A DNA stretch of 11,869 nucleotides from Bacteriovoracaceae bacterium. GTDB taxonomy: Bacteria; Bdellovibrionota; UBA1018. The notes beneath the pieces are model-generated. The model did no database searches and was not told the DNA's origin. It saw only the letters and a program-made list of their open reading frames with translations. The stretch is taken from contig JAHFAB010000024.1 of the NCBI GenBank assembly GCA_023250795.1, positions 1 through 11,869 of the forward strand, in the 5' to 3' direction. Below, piece after piece: positions 1 to 6,789 of the stretch (position 1 is its first letter; every line of letters begins with the position of its first letter). Made by a program: the position numbers and the translations under genes.

Positions 1-46
1 AAATGTGCTTTGTAAAGAATTGGGAAATAATCAGGCAAAGGAATGA
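1..46 (+). CDS. Possible C-terminal tail of an upstream gene (partial)
   Basis: The frame beginning at base 2 is open from the window edge to a TGA at 44-46 and would encode a 14-residue tail ending NNQAKE. Its stop lies just before the dut Shine-Dalgarno sequence at 51-55, as expected if dut follows another gene in an operon. The piece is too short to assign to a family, and an open frame of this length can occur by chance. Sequence to the left of the window would settle it. Confidence 0.3.
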   Translation, partial: NVLCKELGNNQAKE

Positions 47-63
47 GAGAAGGAGTTGGAGTC

Positions 64-513
64 ATGGATTCTATCAACGTCATGAAGGTTTCTCAAGAGG
101 CTGTGTTGCCCACTCGCGCACATCCCGACGATGCGGGTTTGGATCTCTATAGTTTGGAGGATGTGCTTTTGACTTCTTCGCAAAACGCGACAATTCAGGG
201 CCAGCCCAATGGAAAAGTCATTCGCACCGGGATCGCCATTAGCCTCCCCATCGGATACGTCGGTCTTGTGGCAGACCGATCATCGCTTGCGAAAAAAGGG
301 ATCAAATGCGCTGGCGGTGTGATCGACTCAGGTTATCGCGGAGAAATCCACATCGTACTTTGGAATATTTCGAACCAAGAAATCCGACTCAACCGTGGAG
401 ATCGGATCGCGCAGCTCTTGATTTTGCCCGTGATTACGCCCGCTGTGAAGGAAGTGCCGGAGTTGGACACGACTCAAAGGGGTGAGAAGGGTTTTGGGAG
501 TTCGGGGCAGTGA
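64..513 (+). CDS. dut: dUTP diphosphatase (dUTPase), homotrimeric type
   Basis: Hydrolyses dUTP to dUMP and pyrophosphate in the cytoplasm, keeping uracil out of DNA and supplying dUMP for thymidylate synthesis. All five motifs of the trimeric family are visible in this 149-residue protein: motif I DDAGLDLYS (22-30), motif II DRSSLAK (71-77), motif III GGVIDSGYRGEIHIVL (84-99, with catalytic Asp88 and the uracil-stacking Tyr91), motif IV RGDRIAQLLI (111-120) and the glycine-rich C-terminal arm RGEKGFGSSG (139-148). Length is normal for the family. A modest polar insertion lies at residues 37-52. The ATG at 64 is preferred over the in-frame ATG at 43 because AGGAG at 51-55 sits 8 nt before it and family proteins do not carry the extra seven residues. 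The IS256-like element begins 19 bp after the stop codon without touching the gene. Confidence 0.96.
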   Translation: MDSINVMKVSQEAVLPTRAHPDDAGLDLYSLEDVLLTSSQNATIQGQPNGKVIRTGIAISLPIGYVGLVADRSSLAKKGIKCAGGVIDSGYRGEIHIVLWNISNQEIRLNRGDRIAQLLILPVITPAVKEVPELDTTQRGEKGFGSSGQ

Positions 514-523
514 GCTAGGCATG

Positions 524-531
524 TATGAAAC
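524..531. repeat. Left target-site duplication of the IS256-type element
   Basis: TATGAAAC lies immediately outside the left terminal repeat and recurs exactly at 1851-1858 outside the right one. The next base is G on both sides, so a 9-bp duplication cannot be excluded; IS256-family elements make 8- or 9-bp duplications. Taking 8 bp lets both ends of the element start with G and aligns the terminal repeats without a gap. Confidence 0.88.
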
Positions 532-556
532 GTTAGTGCAAGTAATTATGTGTAAA
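532..556 (+). repeat. Left terminal inverted repeat of the IS
   Basis: It begins GTTAGTGCAAG and ends TGTGTAAA, and pairs with the right repeat at 1826-1850. The transposase stop codon (TAA, complement of 533-535) lies inside it, so the reading frame ends one base from the tip of the element. This is the transposase-distal end. Confidence 0.85.
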
Positions 557-1747
557 TTTCAAGGGGTAAGCTCCAAGTTTTTCGTTTCTAATCTGAGACA
601 GAGCATACAGGGCTCTGTCCGCAGAATCTTTTGTAGGGAGTATTTCCATACTCTTCAGTCTTCTCCTAAACTCTTTAAACTGTCTCTCAATATGATTACT
701 TGTTCTCAATGCCTTATGATGCTCTGTTGGGCATTTTAAATAATGTAATAAATGATCTAAATCTCTTTCTAAGCATCGTACAGCTGCGGGATATTGAGTC
801 CTCCATTTTTTTCTCCAGTACCAAATAATTTTAACGACTTCTTCTCTAGTGCTAATCTTTTCACTAAAAATCTCATTAAGATCTTTTTTGACCTCAGACT
901 CATCTTTCTTTTTTACATTTTTTAAAATGTTTCTCATTTTATGCGCCCAGCAAAGTTGGTGGCCCACCAGTGGGAATACCAATGCTATTGCGTTCATTAA
1001 TCCCTTACAACCATCTGACACAATCAGTTTTAAATTTTTACCTTCAATTCCCCTCGCAGTCAGTTGAGTTAAAAACTGTTGCCAATTCTCTTCGCTCTCA
1101 CTGTAATCAAGTTTGTAATCAATCACCTCTCTACTTCCATCTTTTTTTACTCCATAAGCGACAAGCACTAAACGTCTCTTTTTACCGGTAAATGTGCGGT
1201 TTTTTATCCAAACTCCATCGAACATCAGATAAACGTAATCATCACTTAACGCTCTCTCATGCCATCTCTTTGTTTCAAGATCCCATTTCTTTGTCAGTCT
1301 TGAAACCACTGAAGCAGAAACATGAACTCCAGTCAGTGTATGTATTACATATGTCATGTCTCTGGTTGATATACCTCTCCAGAAGCACTCCGTCATAAGT
1401 TGGTTTAATTTTCTTTCTCTACGTTCGTGTTTTTCAAAAATACTTGGAGTGTAACCTCCGGAGCGAGGACGTGGCACAGCAAGGTCTTCAATGAGTCCAA
1501 ACACTGTCAGTAGACTGCGATTATAAAATCCGTTTCTTAAATTTTTTCTTGTTTTAAGATCCCTCTCATAAGCAGGAACACAAACAACTTTTTCTTCAAA
1601 CTCAGTCAACATACAGTCTTCAAGAACTCCTTTAAGCCAGGACTTAAAATTAAAGCTAAATATCCTCTCTTCAGCCTCCTGGTAGATCTGTTTAAATCCC
1701 TCATTTAAAAACTGTCTCTCCTGAACTTCTGTGCTAGATAATCGCAT
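533..1747 (-). CDS. IS256-family (Mutator-type) DDE transposase
   Basis: Catalyses cutting and rejoining of the element ends. In the 404-residue product from the ATG at 1747, the DDE triad is visible: Asp177 in LMFDGVWIK, Asp245 in LIVSDGCKGL and Glu354 in SNHIERQFKEFRRR. Cys266 and His269 in the LCWAHKMRN segment form the C-x2-H signature of the Mutator/IS256 superfamily, and RGISTRDMTYVI is the usual N-terminal DNA-binding helical region. A TTG start at 1774 in the same frame would add nine residues. The ATG at 1747 is favoured because GGAG (complement of 1759-1762) precedes it by 11 nt, whereas nothing similar precedes the TTG. Length is typical and there is no internal stop or frameshift. 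The C-terminus runs into the left terminal repeat. Confidence 0.95.
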   Translation of the reverse strand: MRLSSTEVQERQFLNEGFKQIYQEAEERIFSFNFKSWLKGVLEDCMLTEFEEKVVCVPAYERDLKTRKNLRNGFYNRSLLTVFGLIEDLAVPRPRSGGYTPSIFEKHERRERKLNQLMTECFWRGISTRDMTYVIHTLTGVHVSASVVSRLTKKWDLETKRWHERALSDDYVYLMFDGVWIKNRTFTGKKRRLVLVAYGVKKDGSREVIDYKLDYSESEENWQQFLTQLTARGIEGKNLKLIVSDGCKGLMNAIALVFPLVGHQLCWAHKMRNILKNVKKKDESEVKKDLNEIFSEKISTREEVVKIIWYWRKKWRTQYPAAVRCLERDLDHLLHYLKCPTEHHKALRTSNHIERQFKEFRRRLKSMEILPTKDSADRALYALSQIRNEKLGAYPLKFTHNYLH

Positions 1748-1789
1748 ATGGGCTAATTCTCCTTTTTTTATCAATTAAGAGATTACCCT

Positions 1790-1822
1790 AACCCCTAGGC
1801 CTTGAAAACCTAGGGGTTTTTT
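1790..1822 (+). terminator. Rho-independent terminator inside the right end of the IS, reading rightward
   Basis: A perfect 10-bp stem (AACCCCTAGG at 1790-1799, CCTAGGGGTT at 1809-1818) with a 9-nt loop is followed by a six-T tract at 1817-1822 and further pyrimidines to 1828. On the + strand it should stop transcripts entering from dut before they reach vapB. On the - strand the same hairpin would form in any RNA entering from the right, upstream of the transposase, but there no U tract follows it. Confidence 0.7.
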
Positions 1823-1825
1823 CCT

Positions 1826-1850
1826 TTTACACACAACTCTTTACACCACC
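1826..1850 (-). repeat. Right terminal inverted repeat of the IS
   Basis: Read on the - strand it starts GGTGGTGTAAAGAG and ends TGTGTAAA, matching the left repeat at 18 of 25 positions. It is the transposase-proximal end. It directly abuts the target duplication at 1851-1858. Confidence 0.85.
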
Positions 1851-1858
1851 TATGAAAC
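1851..1858. repeat. Right target-site duplication of the IS256-type element
   Basis: TATGAAAC, identical to 524-531. The vapB -35 box begins 7 bp further on, so the insertion left the promoter of the toxin-antitoxin operon intact. Confidence 0.88.
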
Positions 1859-1865
1859 GCGTCTG

Positions 1866-1894
1866 TTGCTAAATACGATGTAGTATCGTATAAT
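1866..1894 (+). promoter_or_regulatory. vapBC promoter with overlapping palindromic operator
   Basis: TTGCTA (1866-1871) and a perfect TATAAT (1889-1894) are separated by exactly 17 bp. A perfect inverted repeat, ATACGAT/ATCGTAT around GTAGT (1873-1891), fills the spacer and runs into the -10 box, as expected for an operator bound by the VapB-VapC complex. The expected transcription start near 1901 is about 3 nt from the vapB ATG, so the mRNA should be nearly leaderless; no Shine-Dalgarno sequence is present. Confidence 0.75.
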
Positions 1895-1903
1895 GGTACT
1901 GAT

Positions 1904-2119
1904 ATGAAGGTCACTGCGCTTATACCAGATGATTTGATGAGAGAAGTCAGACAAATTTCTAAAGGTGAGAACACGACACAAGCGATCATCATTGCGCTGA
2001 GCGAATGGATCTCGGTCAGGAAACTACGAACTCTTACTCAGAGTATAAAAAAAGATCCTTTGAAATTTTGTCCAGGTTTTAGTGCAAGTAAAGTCAGAGA
2101 GTCTAATAGAAGAAAATGA
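1904..2119 (+). CDS. vapB: VapB-like antitoxin, ribbon-helix-helix type
   Basis: Antitoxin partner of the PIN toxin encoded immediately downstream. The 71-residue protein opens with a strand-helix-helix pattern (KVTALIPDDLMREVRQIS, then NTTQAIIIALSEWI, about residues 2-37) typical of ribbon-helix-helix antitoxins that dimerise and bind a palindromic operator. Its basic C-terminal half (38-71) would wrap the toxin. The family assignment rests on this pattern and on the coupled PIN gene; exact subfamily is uncertain. Its TGA stop overlaps the toxin ATG in an ATGA (2116-2119), so the two are translationally coupled. The promoter and dyad just upstream suggest autorepression. It lies directly beside the IS right end but is uninterrupted. 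Confidence 0.85.
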   Translation: MKVTALIPDDLMREVRQISKGENTTQAIIIALSEWISVRKLRTLTQSIKKDPLKFCPGFSASKVRESNRRK

Positions 2120-2493
2120 TCATCGTCGATACGTCTGTATGGATTGAGTTTTTTAGAAATAATAATTATTATATTAATATAATTGAAAAATTAATAGAAG
2201 AACGAAAGATTTATGCAATAGAATGCATTTTTGGAGAATTGTTACAGGGATCTAGATCTGAAAGAGAAATAAACATCATCACTCAATATTGGGTCAATCT
2301 TCCAAAAGTACAAGAAGAGGGGATTTGGATTTTGGCTGGAAATATTTCATATAAAAATAAATTATTTTCCAAAGGAGTTGGCTTGATTGATTTAGCTATT
2401 TTGTCAGCTGCCAGAGAAAATAAATTGAAAATTTGGACTTTGGATAAGAAATTTGGAAAAGTTCTTAGTTCTCAAGAAAAATTTGAAATTTAA
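2116..2493 (+). CDS. vapC: VapC-like toxin, PIN-domain ribonuclease
   Basis: PIN-domain toxins of this class are Mg2+-dependent RNases, commonly cutting tRNA or rRNA when the antitoxin is lost. In this 125-residue protein the acidic metal-binding set is complete: Asp5 in MIIVDTSVWIEFF, Glu41 in FGELLQG, Asp92 in GLIDLAILSAA and Asp110 in TLDKKFG. Length and motif order are standard for VapC. The start overlaps the antitoxin stop by 4 nt. The stretch at 2158-2202 (residues about 15-29) is extremely AT-rich, unlike dut or typA, which suggests horizontal acquisition. The RNA target cannot be read from sequence. It ends 38 bp from the convergent ferritin-like gene with no clear terminator between. 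Confidence 0.92.
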   Translation: MIIVDTSVWIEFFRNNNYYINIIEKLIEERKIYAIECIFGELLQGSRSEREINIITQYWVNLPKVQEEGIWILAGNISYKNKLFSKGVGLIDLAILSAARENKLKIWTLDKKFGKVLSSQEKFEI

Positions 2494-2531
2494 GATTCCA
2501 GAATTTTCACAATACATTCCGTAATCAATAG

Positions 2532-3059
2532 TCAGTCTGGAAAAAATCTCGCAGCTAAAGCGATGTGTGCGACCTCTTCTTTCGCAATTTTTCCAAAAAG
2601 CTCAGCACTGATCGGATCGATTTTGGCGATGTCATTGCAAAAGCGCTCTCCAGCTTTTCTTCCTCTTTCTTCGGCGCTGGCCATGTATTTCGCAAACTCT
2701 TTCGCTGTTTTGCAAACCTGAAAAGACTCCCAGAGCAGAGTGCACACGTGTCTACCTTTGATGTCGATTTTTAGCTCTTCCATCCTCTTGAGTAACCAGT
2801 GCAAGTGTTTGTCTTCTTCCGAAGCAAGTGCAAGCCAAGCTTTTTGGAGGGGTAGGGGTGCGTCTTTGAACTGAACTGTAGCCCAAAGAAACGCTTCTCG
2901 TGCTTGGATTTCTGCAAACGCGGCAGAACGCAAGCGGTCGCCAATTCCTTCGAGCGTGAGGATAGGGCGGGGTGGATCAGCGTGCTCGCCCTTTGGGGAG
3001 AGTAGAAACGGGGTCCAAGAAGGTTCTTGCAAGGAGGGCTCTTGCTGTGGCGATAGCAT
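2532..3059 (-). CDS. Ferritin-like (DUF455-type) diiron-domain protein
   Basis: A 175-residue, mostly helical protein with a carboxylate/histidine metal-binding pattern of the ferritin-like superfamily: a first helix with Glu50/Glu55 (AEIQAREAFLW), then Glu82-x2-His85 in ASEEDKHLHWLL, then Glu130/Glu131 in SAEERGRKAGERF, and Glu162-x2-His165 in AKEEVAHIALAARFF. Two E-x2-H pairs on alternate helices would hold a di-metal site. The best family guess is DUF455, whose members are usually longer; the substrate is unknown and a redox or tRNA-hydroxylase-like (MiaE-like) role is only possible. The proline-rich first 35 residues look unstructured. The ATG at 3059 has no obvious Shine-Dalgarno sequence, so the start is uncertain. 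It is divergent from the exported-protein gene at 3151. Confidence 0.78.
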   Translation of the reverse strand: MLSPQQEPSLQEPSWTPFLLSPKGEHADPPRPILTLEGIGDRLRSAAFAEIQAREAFLWATVQFKDAPLPLQKAWLALASEEDKHLHWLLKRMEELKIDIKGRHVCTLLWESFQVCKTAKEFAKYMASAEERGRKAGERFCNDIAKIDPISAELFGKIAKEEVAHIALAARFFPD

Positions 3060-3150
3060 GGGTTTGGGATAGCTGAGTGTGCGAAATTTATCAAATATTA
3101 AGTGTATTTTTTAAGTTAATGCACCGTTTCAGCCGATAAGGGGTATCGAG

Positions 3151-4437
3151 ATGGTCGATTTTTTACTTAAGTATTGTATAATTTTATTGAGCTTTCTGGT
3201 CCCAACCGTACTGAGTGCGGGATGTTTAGATGACTTAACGCGGCATTTAGCTGAAATTACCGGTTCACCTTTGGTAAAAGATTCTCGATTTGTTCCAACT
3301 CCTTCAGTAAATCGTATTGGTCAAATCTCAGGAAAGCATGGTGGTAAGCGATTTGTTTTAGCCCCTCTTGAGGGGGCACAAGAAACTCCAAAAAAATCGT
3401 CAGAAGAAGGCTCTCCTGGTGGAATTTCATGGTCATCTATGTATAAAAAATTTGAAAATGCACCTCAAGGAGATCCGAGAACCTTTGTTGTTATTTTAGG
3501 AAAAGAGGTGGGACGTTATTTTGGTTTTGATTATGTTCTAGAAAAAGACTTCCAAACATATGAAAAAAAGAATCCCTGGAAAACGCAATCCAAGGAATCT
3601 AAACTAGCTGAGCATGAGTTTAAAAAAGATAGGACTCACCTGTTGGTCATTCCAGACGTTGCAGAATTTAGTGCTAGTATAGAACAAATAAATATAAAAC
3701 TAGGTCCAGAAGATCAAATTTTTCTAAGATACTATGTACCAGTAAAAGGAGTAAATCAGGTCAACTTAAGGGAGTATTTAGAAAGATATGGACAAGATGC
3801 AGCTTTGCCTTTGGGTGAAAATGGATATATGTACCTTCATGATGTTAGCTTTCACACTGGATCTATTTTACTTCCGAATAAAGTTGTTTTTCATGTTAAA
3901 AAACAGACACAGGTATTATTAGAGCATATACGGTATATAGAAGAAAGACTTGCTCAATTGAAAAAAGAGAATGATCCAAGGTTTGAAAAATATCAAAATG
4001 AGATGGATCAGTTCGTTCGTAAAATATTGAAATCTAGGGTGACTGCAATTGATGGAGGAACTGCAAATTTTACATATTATTTGACAGGTATAAATTCAAA
4101 AAGTGGGGGAGCACAATGGACCAGGTCTAAAATTTTTGAGACAGGATTTGATCTTTTTTCAAAAAAAGGCTCCTCCCCCAGGGAGCTATTAGATAGTGCC
4201 ATCCATAATTATTTTATTTTGAATAAAGATGGAAGTTTTTCATTACAAAATGATCCTGGATTTATGGATTTTTTAAACAAAACAAACAAAGATTTTTTTG
4301 ATGAAAAATCTGCTAACGATCCAGATTTTTCAAAAAAACTCACCATGACTGAAAAAGAGTTTTGTGACGAAGTCCAAAGAAAACGTAAGGCTATCGAAAA
4401 AGCTGTACGTGATCTTCAGGCTGCTGAGCAACACTAG
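3151..4437 (+). CDS. Exported protein of unknown function, 428 aa
   Basis: I do not recognise a family. The N-terminus (Lys7, then a hydrophobic core to about residue 21, then SAGC) is a Sec signal peptide. Cys25 in LSAGC resembles a lipobox but has Ser rather than Leu at -3, so cleavage by either signal peptidase is possible. The mature part is hydrophilic and mixed alpha/beta, with a helical, charged segment at about 253-295 and a charged helical C-terminus (399-428). The only other cysteine in the mature region is Cys405, so a periplasmic disulfide would need Cys25. AAGGGG at 3138-3143 precedes the ATG by 7 nt and supports this start. The gene is more AT-rich than typA. Its stop lies 3 bp from that of the convergent typA. 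Confidence 0.82.
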   Translation: MVDFLLKYCIILLSFLVPTVLSAGCLDDLTRHLAEITGSPLVKDSRFVPTPSVNRIGQISGKHGGKRFVLAPLEGAQETPKKSSEEGSPGGISWSSMYKKFENAPQGDPRTFVVILGKEVGRYFGFDYVLEKDFQTYEKKNPWKTQSKESKLAEHEFKKDRTHLLVIPDVAEFSASIEQINIKLGPEDQIFLRYYVPVKGVNQVNLREYLERYGQDAALPLGENGYMYLHDVSFHTGSILLPNKVVFHVKKQTQVLLEHIRYIEERLAQLKKENDPRFEKYQNEMDQFVRKILKSRVTAIDGGTANFTYYLTGINSKSGGAQWTRSKIFETGFDLFSKKGSSPRELLDSAIHNYFILNKDGSFSLQNDPGFMDFLNKTNKDFFDEKSANDPDFSKKLTMTEKEFCDEVQRKRKAIEKAVRDLQAAEQH

Positions 4438-4440
4438 TTT

Positions 4441-6300
4441 TTATTGAATCCTCTCTTCTCTTTTTACACTTCTCAAGTTCTGAGGGAGGATTTTTTTTCT
4501 CATGCGAACGGATTTTGGTGTGACTTCGATCCACTCGTCTTCGTCGATCCATTCGATGCATTCTTCGAGAGAGAGGCTTCTAATCCCAGATAAAGTGACC
4601 AAGACTTCTGCATGAGCAGCGCGGATATTGGTGAGCTTTTTAGCGCGACATGGATTGACATTGATGTCATTTTCTTTGCTGTTTTCTCCGATGATCATGC
4701 CTTCGTAAACGGGAAAGCCAGGTCTTAGAAAAAGGATGCCTCGATCTTCTAATCCTAAGAGGCCGTACTCGACTGTTTCTCCCAAACGGTCAGCCACCAT
4801 GGCCCCTCCCGAGCGGTGAGAAATCTCTCCTTTGTGTGGTCCGTAGCCCAGGAACTGAGTGCTGAAGAGTCCTTCGCCTCTTGTAGTGGTCAAATAGCGC
4901 GAGCGAATCCCTAGCAAGCCTCGACTGGGGATATCAATCTCGAGCCGCACGCGGTTGGAGATTCGAGAAGCTTGGCTGGTGTCGAATTTGACCAAGAGGC
5001 CTTTTCTCTCCTGAAAAATTCGGGTGACATCCCCCGTGTATTTTTCGGGTAAATCCAGAATGGCCCGCTCCAGAGGTTCTAAGAGATTGCCCAGCTCATC
5101 TTTTTGATAAAGTACGGTGGGTTTTCCTACCATGAATTCGAAATTTTCTCGTCTCATCTGTTCAATGAGAATCGCGAATTGGAGTTCCCCTCGGCCTAAG
5201 AGTCGAAACTGGTCGTTGCTTCCCGTCTCTTCGAGCTTGATTGCGACATTTTGTCTGATTTCTCGGACCAAGCGATCTCTCAATTTTCTCGACTGGATGG
5301 CCTCGCCTTCTTTTCCAGAAAGGGGTGAAGTGTTGACAGAAAAAATCATCCCGAGAGTGGGTTTTTCGACGTTGATTCTCGGAAGTGCGGGGGTCGAATC
5401 CAATTCAGTGAGGGTATCCCCAATTTCAACCGTTTCAGCTCCTGAGATCATCCCGATATCTCCAGAAATCAATTGGGGAACTTCGACTTGTGCGAGTCCT
5501 TCAAAAGTATAGAGCTGGGTGATGGTAAAAGCTTTTACGATGGGAGTCCCAAGAGCGTTTAGTCCATGGTAGAAAATCTTTTGGTTTTTTTTCACAGTGC
5601 CGGAAATAATGCGCCCAACTGCCATTCTTCCGACATAGTCCGAATAAGCGAGGTTGGAAACGAGCATTCGAAAAGAATCTTGGATGATTTTCGGCGCTGG
5701 TACGGCACTGAGCATTGTTTCGAAGAGGGGGGTCAGCGTTCCTTTTTTAGCTCCGCTCAGATAACTGGGAACTTCGTTTAACTCCGGTGTGCACCAGCCC
5801 TCGCGAGCGCAGGCGTAGATGATGGGGAAGTCGGCTTGTATGTCCGAAGCTCCCAAGTCTATAAAAAGGTCAAAAGTTTGATTGACCACTTCGTCTATCC
5901 TGGCATCCGGGCGATCGACTTTATTGATAACAAGGATGACTTTCAGCCCCTGGGCCAGGGCCTTTTGCAAAACAAAACGAGTTTGAGGCAGTGGGCCTTC
6001 AGCTGCGTCTACTAAAAGTAAAGCTCCATCCACCATACCCATAATACGTTCGACTTCGCCTCCAAAGTCGGCGTGTCCGGGGGTATCCACAATATTAATT
6101 TTGGTATCGCCCACATGTATTGAGGTATTTTTCGCAAGAATCGTAATTCCGCGCTCTCGCTCTAGATCCATCGAGTCCATGACCCTGTCTTTGAGCAATT
6201 GGTGCTGTTGGAAGGTTCCCGCCTGTCTTAAGAGGAAATCCACCAAAGTTGTTTTCCCGTGATCGACATGGGCAATAATGCAGATGTTTCTAAAGTCCAT
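4441..6300 (-). CDS. typA: Translational GTPase TypA/BipA
   Basis: Ribosome-associated GTPase of the EF-G/LepA superfamily, involved in 50S ribosome assembly and in stress or cold responses. The 619-residue protein has the family's full length. G motifs: G1 AHVDHGKT (10-17), G2 RERGIT (48-53), G3 DTPGH (72-76) and G4 NKVD (126-129). G5 reads ACARE (163-167) where SA is usual, a conservative change. Domain II follows (VGRMAVGRIISGTVKK), then the EF-G-like domains III and V (GRGELQFAILIEQMRREN; IDIPSRGLLGIRSRYLTTTRGEG) and the TypA-specific C-terminal domain with GENSKENDINVNPCRAKKL and the IRSLSLEECIEWIDEDEWIEVTP end. No strong Shine-Dalgarno sequence precedes the ATG at 6300. It faces the exported-protein gene, with only 3 bp between stop codons. 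Confidence 0.97.
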   Translation of the reverse strand: MDFRNICIIAHVDHGKTTLVDFLLRQAGTFQQHQLLKDRVMDSMDLERERGITILAKNTSIHVGDTKINIVDTPGHADFGGEVERIMGMVDGALLLVDAAEGPLPQTRFVLQKALAQGLKVILVINKVDRPDARIDEVVNQTFDLFIDLGASDIQADFPIIYACAREGWCTPELNEVPSYLSGAKKGTLTPLFETMLSAVPAPKIIQDSFRMLVSNLAYSDYVGRMAVGRIISGTVKKNQKIFYHGLNALGTPIVKAFTITQLYTFEGLAQVEVPQLISGDIGMISGAETVEIGDTLTELDSTPALPRINVEKPTLGMIFSVNTSPLSGKEGEAIQSRKLRDRLVREIRQNVAIKLEETGSNDQFRLLGRGELQFAILIEQMRRENFEFMVGKPTVLYQKDELGNLLEPLERAILDLPEKYTGDVTRIFQERKGLLVKFDTSQASRISNRVRLEIDIPSRGLLGIRSRYLTTTRGEGLFSTQFLGYGPHKGEISHRSGGAMVADRLGETVEYGLLGLEDRGILFLRPGFPVYEGMIIGENSKENDINVNPCRAKKLTNIRAAHAEVLVTLSGIRSLSLEECIEWIDEDEWIEVTPKSVRMRKKILPQNLRSVKREERIQ

Positions 6301-6440
6301 ATCAGAAAAGCAGCTCGGATTTTTGCATAGAGGGCTTCATAACACAGAATGGGGAAAAATTTTCCTATTTAATTTCAGAGACTAACCGCCGATAGGTCCT
6401 TTGTCAGGAAGTTGGATGCGGGACAAGGAGGGAGTCCAAA

Positions 6441-6692
6441 ATGGATAAAAGCGGCGATCTTCAGAATGAAGAACTGTTAAACGAAGAGTTAGAGTTGGGC
6501 ATCCATGAAACGCTCTCCCAGTTTTATGGTCCAGCAAGCGACGTGGTGGAGCGCTACATGCACTGCGTGCTCTGTGGAGCAAACCTACACTTTAGTCATA
6601 TCACTGACTTCACCCATAGCATTACTCACGAAATGGCCAGATGTCCGGAGTGTGGAACCCGGGCGCGCAAAGTGAGCCATCGGTTGCAGTGA
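6441..6692 (+). CDS. Small zinc-ribbon protein, 83 aa
   Basis: An acidic N-terminal third (residues 1-36, rich in Glu and Leu, probably helical) precedes a four-cysteine zinc site: Cys42-x2-Cys45 in HCVLCGANL and Cys68-x2-Cys71 in RCPECGTRA. Two such knuckles 22 residues apart form a zinc ribbon, a fold used for nucleic-acid or protein contacts. Histidines (50, 53, 59, 63) lie between them. The precise function is unknown. A strong Shine-Dalgarno sequence, AAGGAGG at 6425-6431, sits 9 nt before the ATG, which strongly supports a real gene despite its size. It is divergent from typA, with a 140-bp shared upstream region in which I see no convincing promoter pair. Confidence 0.82.
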   Translation: MDKSGDLQNEELLNEELELGIHETLSQFYGPASDVVERYMHCVLCGANLHFSHITDFTHSITHEMARCPECGTRARKVSHRLQ

Positions 6693-6717
6693 GGTCGTTT
6701 TTGTTGTATTCATAACA

Positions 6718-6781
6718 TGACAATTCTAAACCCTGTTTTACTTCCGTCTTGACAATTCTAAAATAGAGCTTAGAATTGTCA
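6718..6781 (+). repeat. Three copies of a TGACAATTCTAA element, two forming a perfect dyad
   Basis: TGACAATTCTAA occurs at 6718-6729 and again at 6750-6761, 32 bp apart in direct orientation, then in inverted orientation (TTAGAATTGTCA) at 6770-6781. The last two form a perfect 12-bp-arm palindrome around an 8-nt spacer. The spacing is about three helical turns, so the upstream copy would lie on the same DNA face as the second. This is the pattern of a dimeric repressor operator with an auxiliary half-site. Confidence 0.8.
6749..6776 (+). promoter_or_regulatory. Promoter of the first AAA_14/DUF4143 gene, embedded in the dyad
   Basis: A consensus TTGACA (6749-6754) is followed after 16 bp by TAGAAT (6771-6776), five of six matches to TATAAT. 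Both hexamers lie inside the two arms of the palindrome, so occupancy of the dyad should exclude RNA polymerase. The expected start near 6783 is about 7 nt from the ATG at 6790; there is no Shine-Dalgarno sequence. Confidence 0.72.
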
Positions 6782-6789
6782 TATCTAGT

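Larger units (their letters stand above)
532..1850 (-). mobile_element. Complete IS256-family insertion sequence, about 1319 bp
   Basis: A single transposase gene fills the element. The imperfect terminal inverted repeats (532-556 and 1826-1850) match at 18 of 25 positions when one is reverse-complemented, including an unbroken TGTGTAAA at the inner end. An exact 8-bp direct repeat, TATGAAAC, flanks it. The GTGTAAA-type ends, the length of about 1.3 kb and the 8-bp duplication all fit the IS256 (Mutator-like) family. The intact frame, clean ends and identical target duplications indicate a recent, probably functional insertion. Removing the element and one duplication joins dut directly to the region upstream of vapB. 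Inside the right end, between the terminal repeat and the transposase start, is a strong rightward stem-loop with a T tract. Confidence 0.92.

Noticed and set aside
43..63. Longer dut reading frame from the ATG at 43
   Set aside because: The extra seven residues are not typical of dUTPases, and AGGAG at 51-55 is correctly spaced for the ATG at 64.
482..1398. Several + strand open frames opposite the transposase
   Set aside because: They are antisense to a gene with a complete DDE triad, have no ribosome binding sites and resemble no family.
1748..1774. Nine-residue N-terminal extension of the transposase from a TTG at 1774
   Set aside because: The TTG lacks a ribosome binding site, while the ATG at 1747 is preceded by GGAG at a usable 11-nt distance.
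2771..3094. A 107-codon open frame on the - strand overlapping the ferritin-like gene in another frame
   Set aside because: The translation is basic, cysteine- and serine-scattered and without domain features, while the overlapping frame has clear metal-binding motifs.
3172..3225. Lipoprotein signal (SAGC) in the exported protein at 3151
   Set aside because: Not called outright because the -3 position is Ser rather than Leu; ordinary signal peptidase cleavage is equally possible.
5117..5512. A 131-codon + strand frame opposite typA
   Set aside because: It is a shadow of the highly conserved TypA coding sequence and has no motif of its own.
6353..6365. Short palindrome GGAAAAATTTTCC between typA and the zinc-ribbon gene
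   Set aside because: An AT-rich palindrome of this size occurs readily by chance, and no convincing promoter hexamers accompany it.
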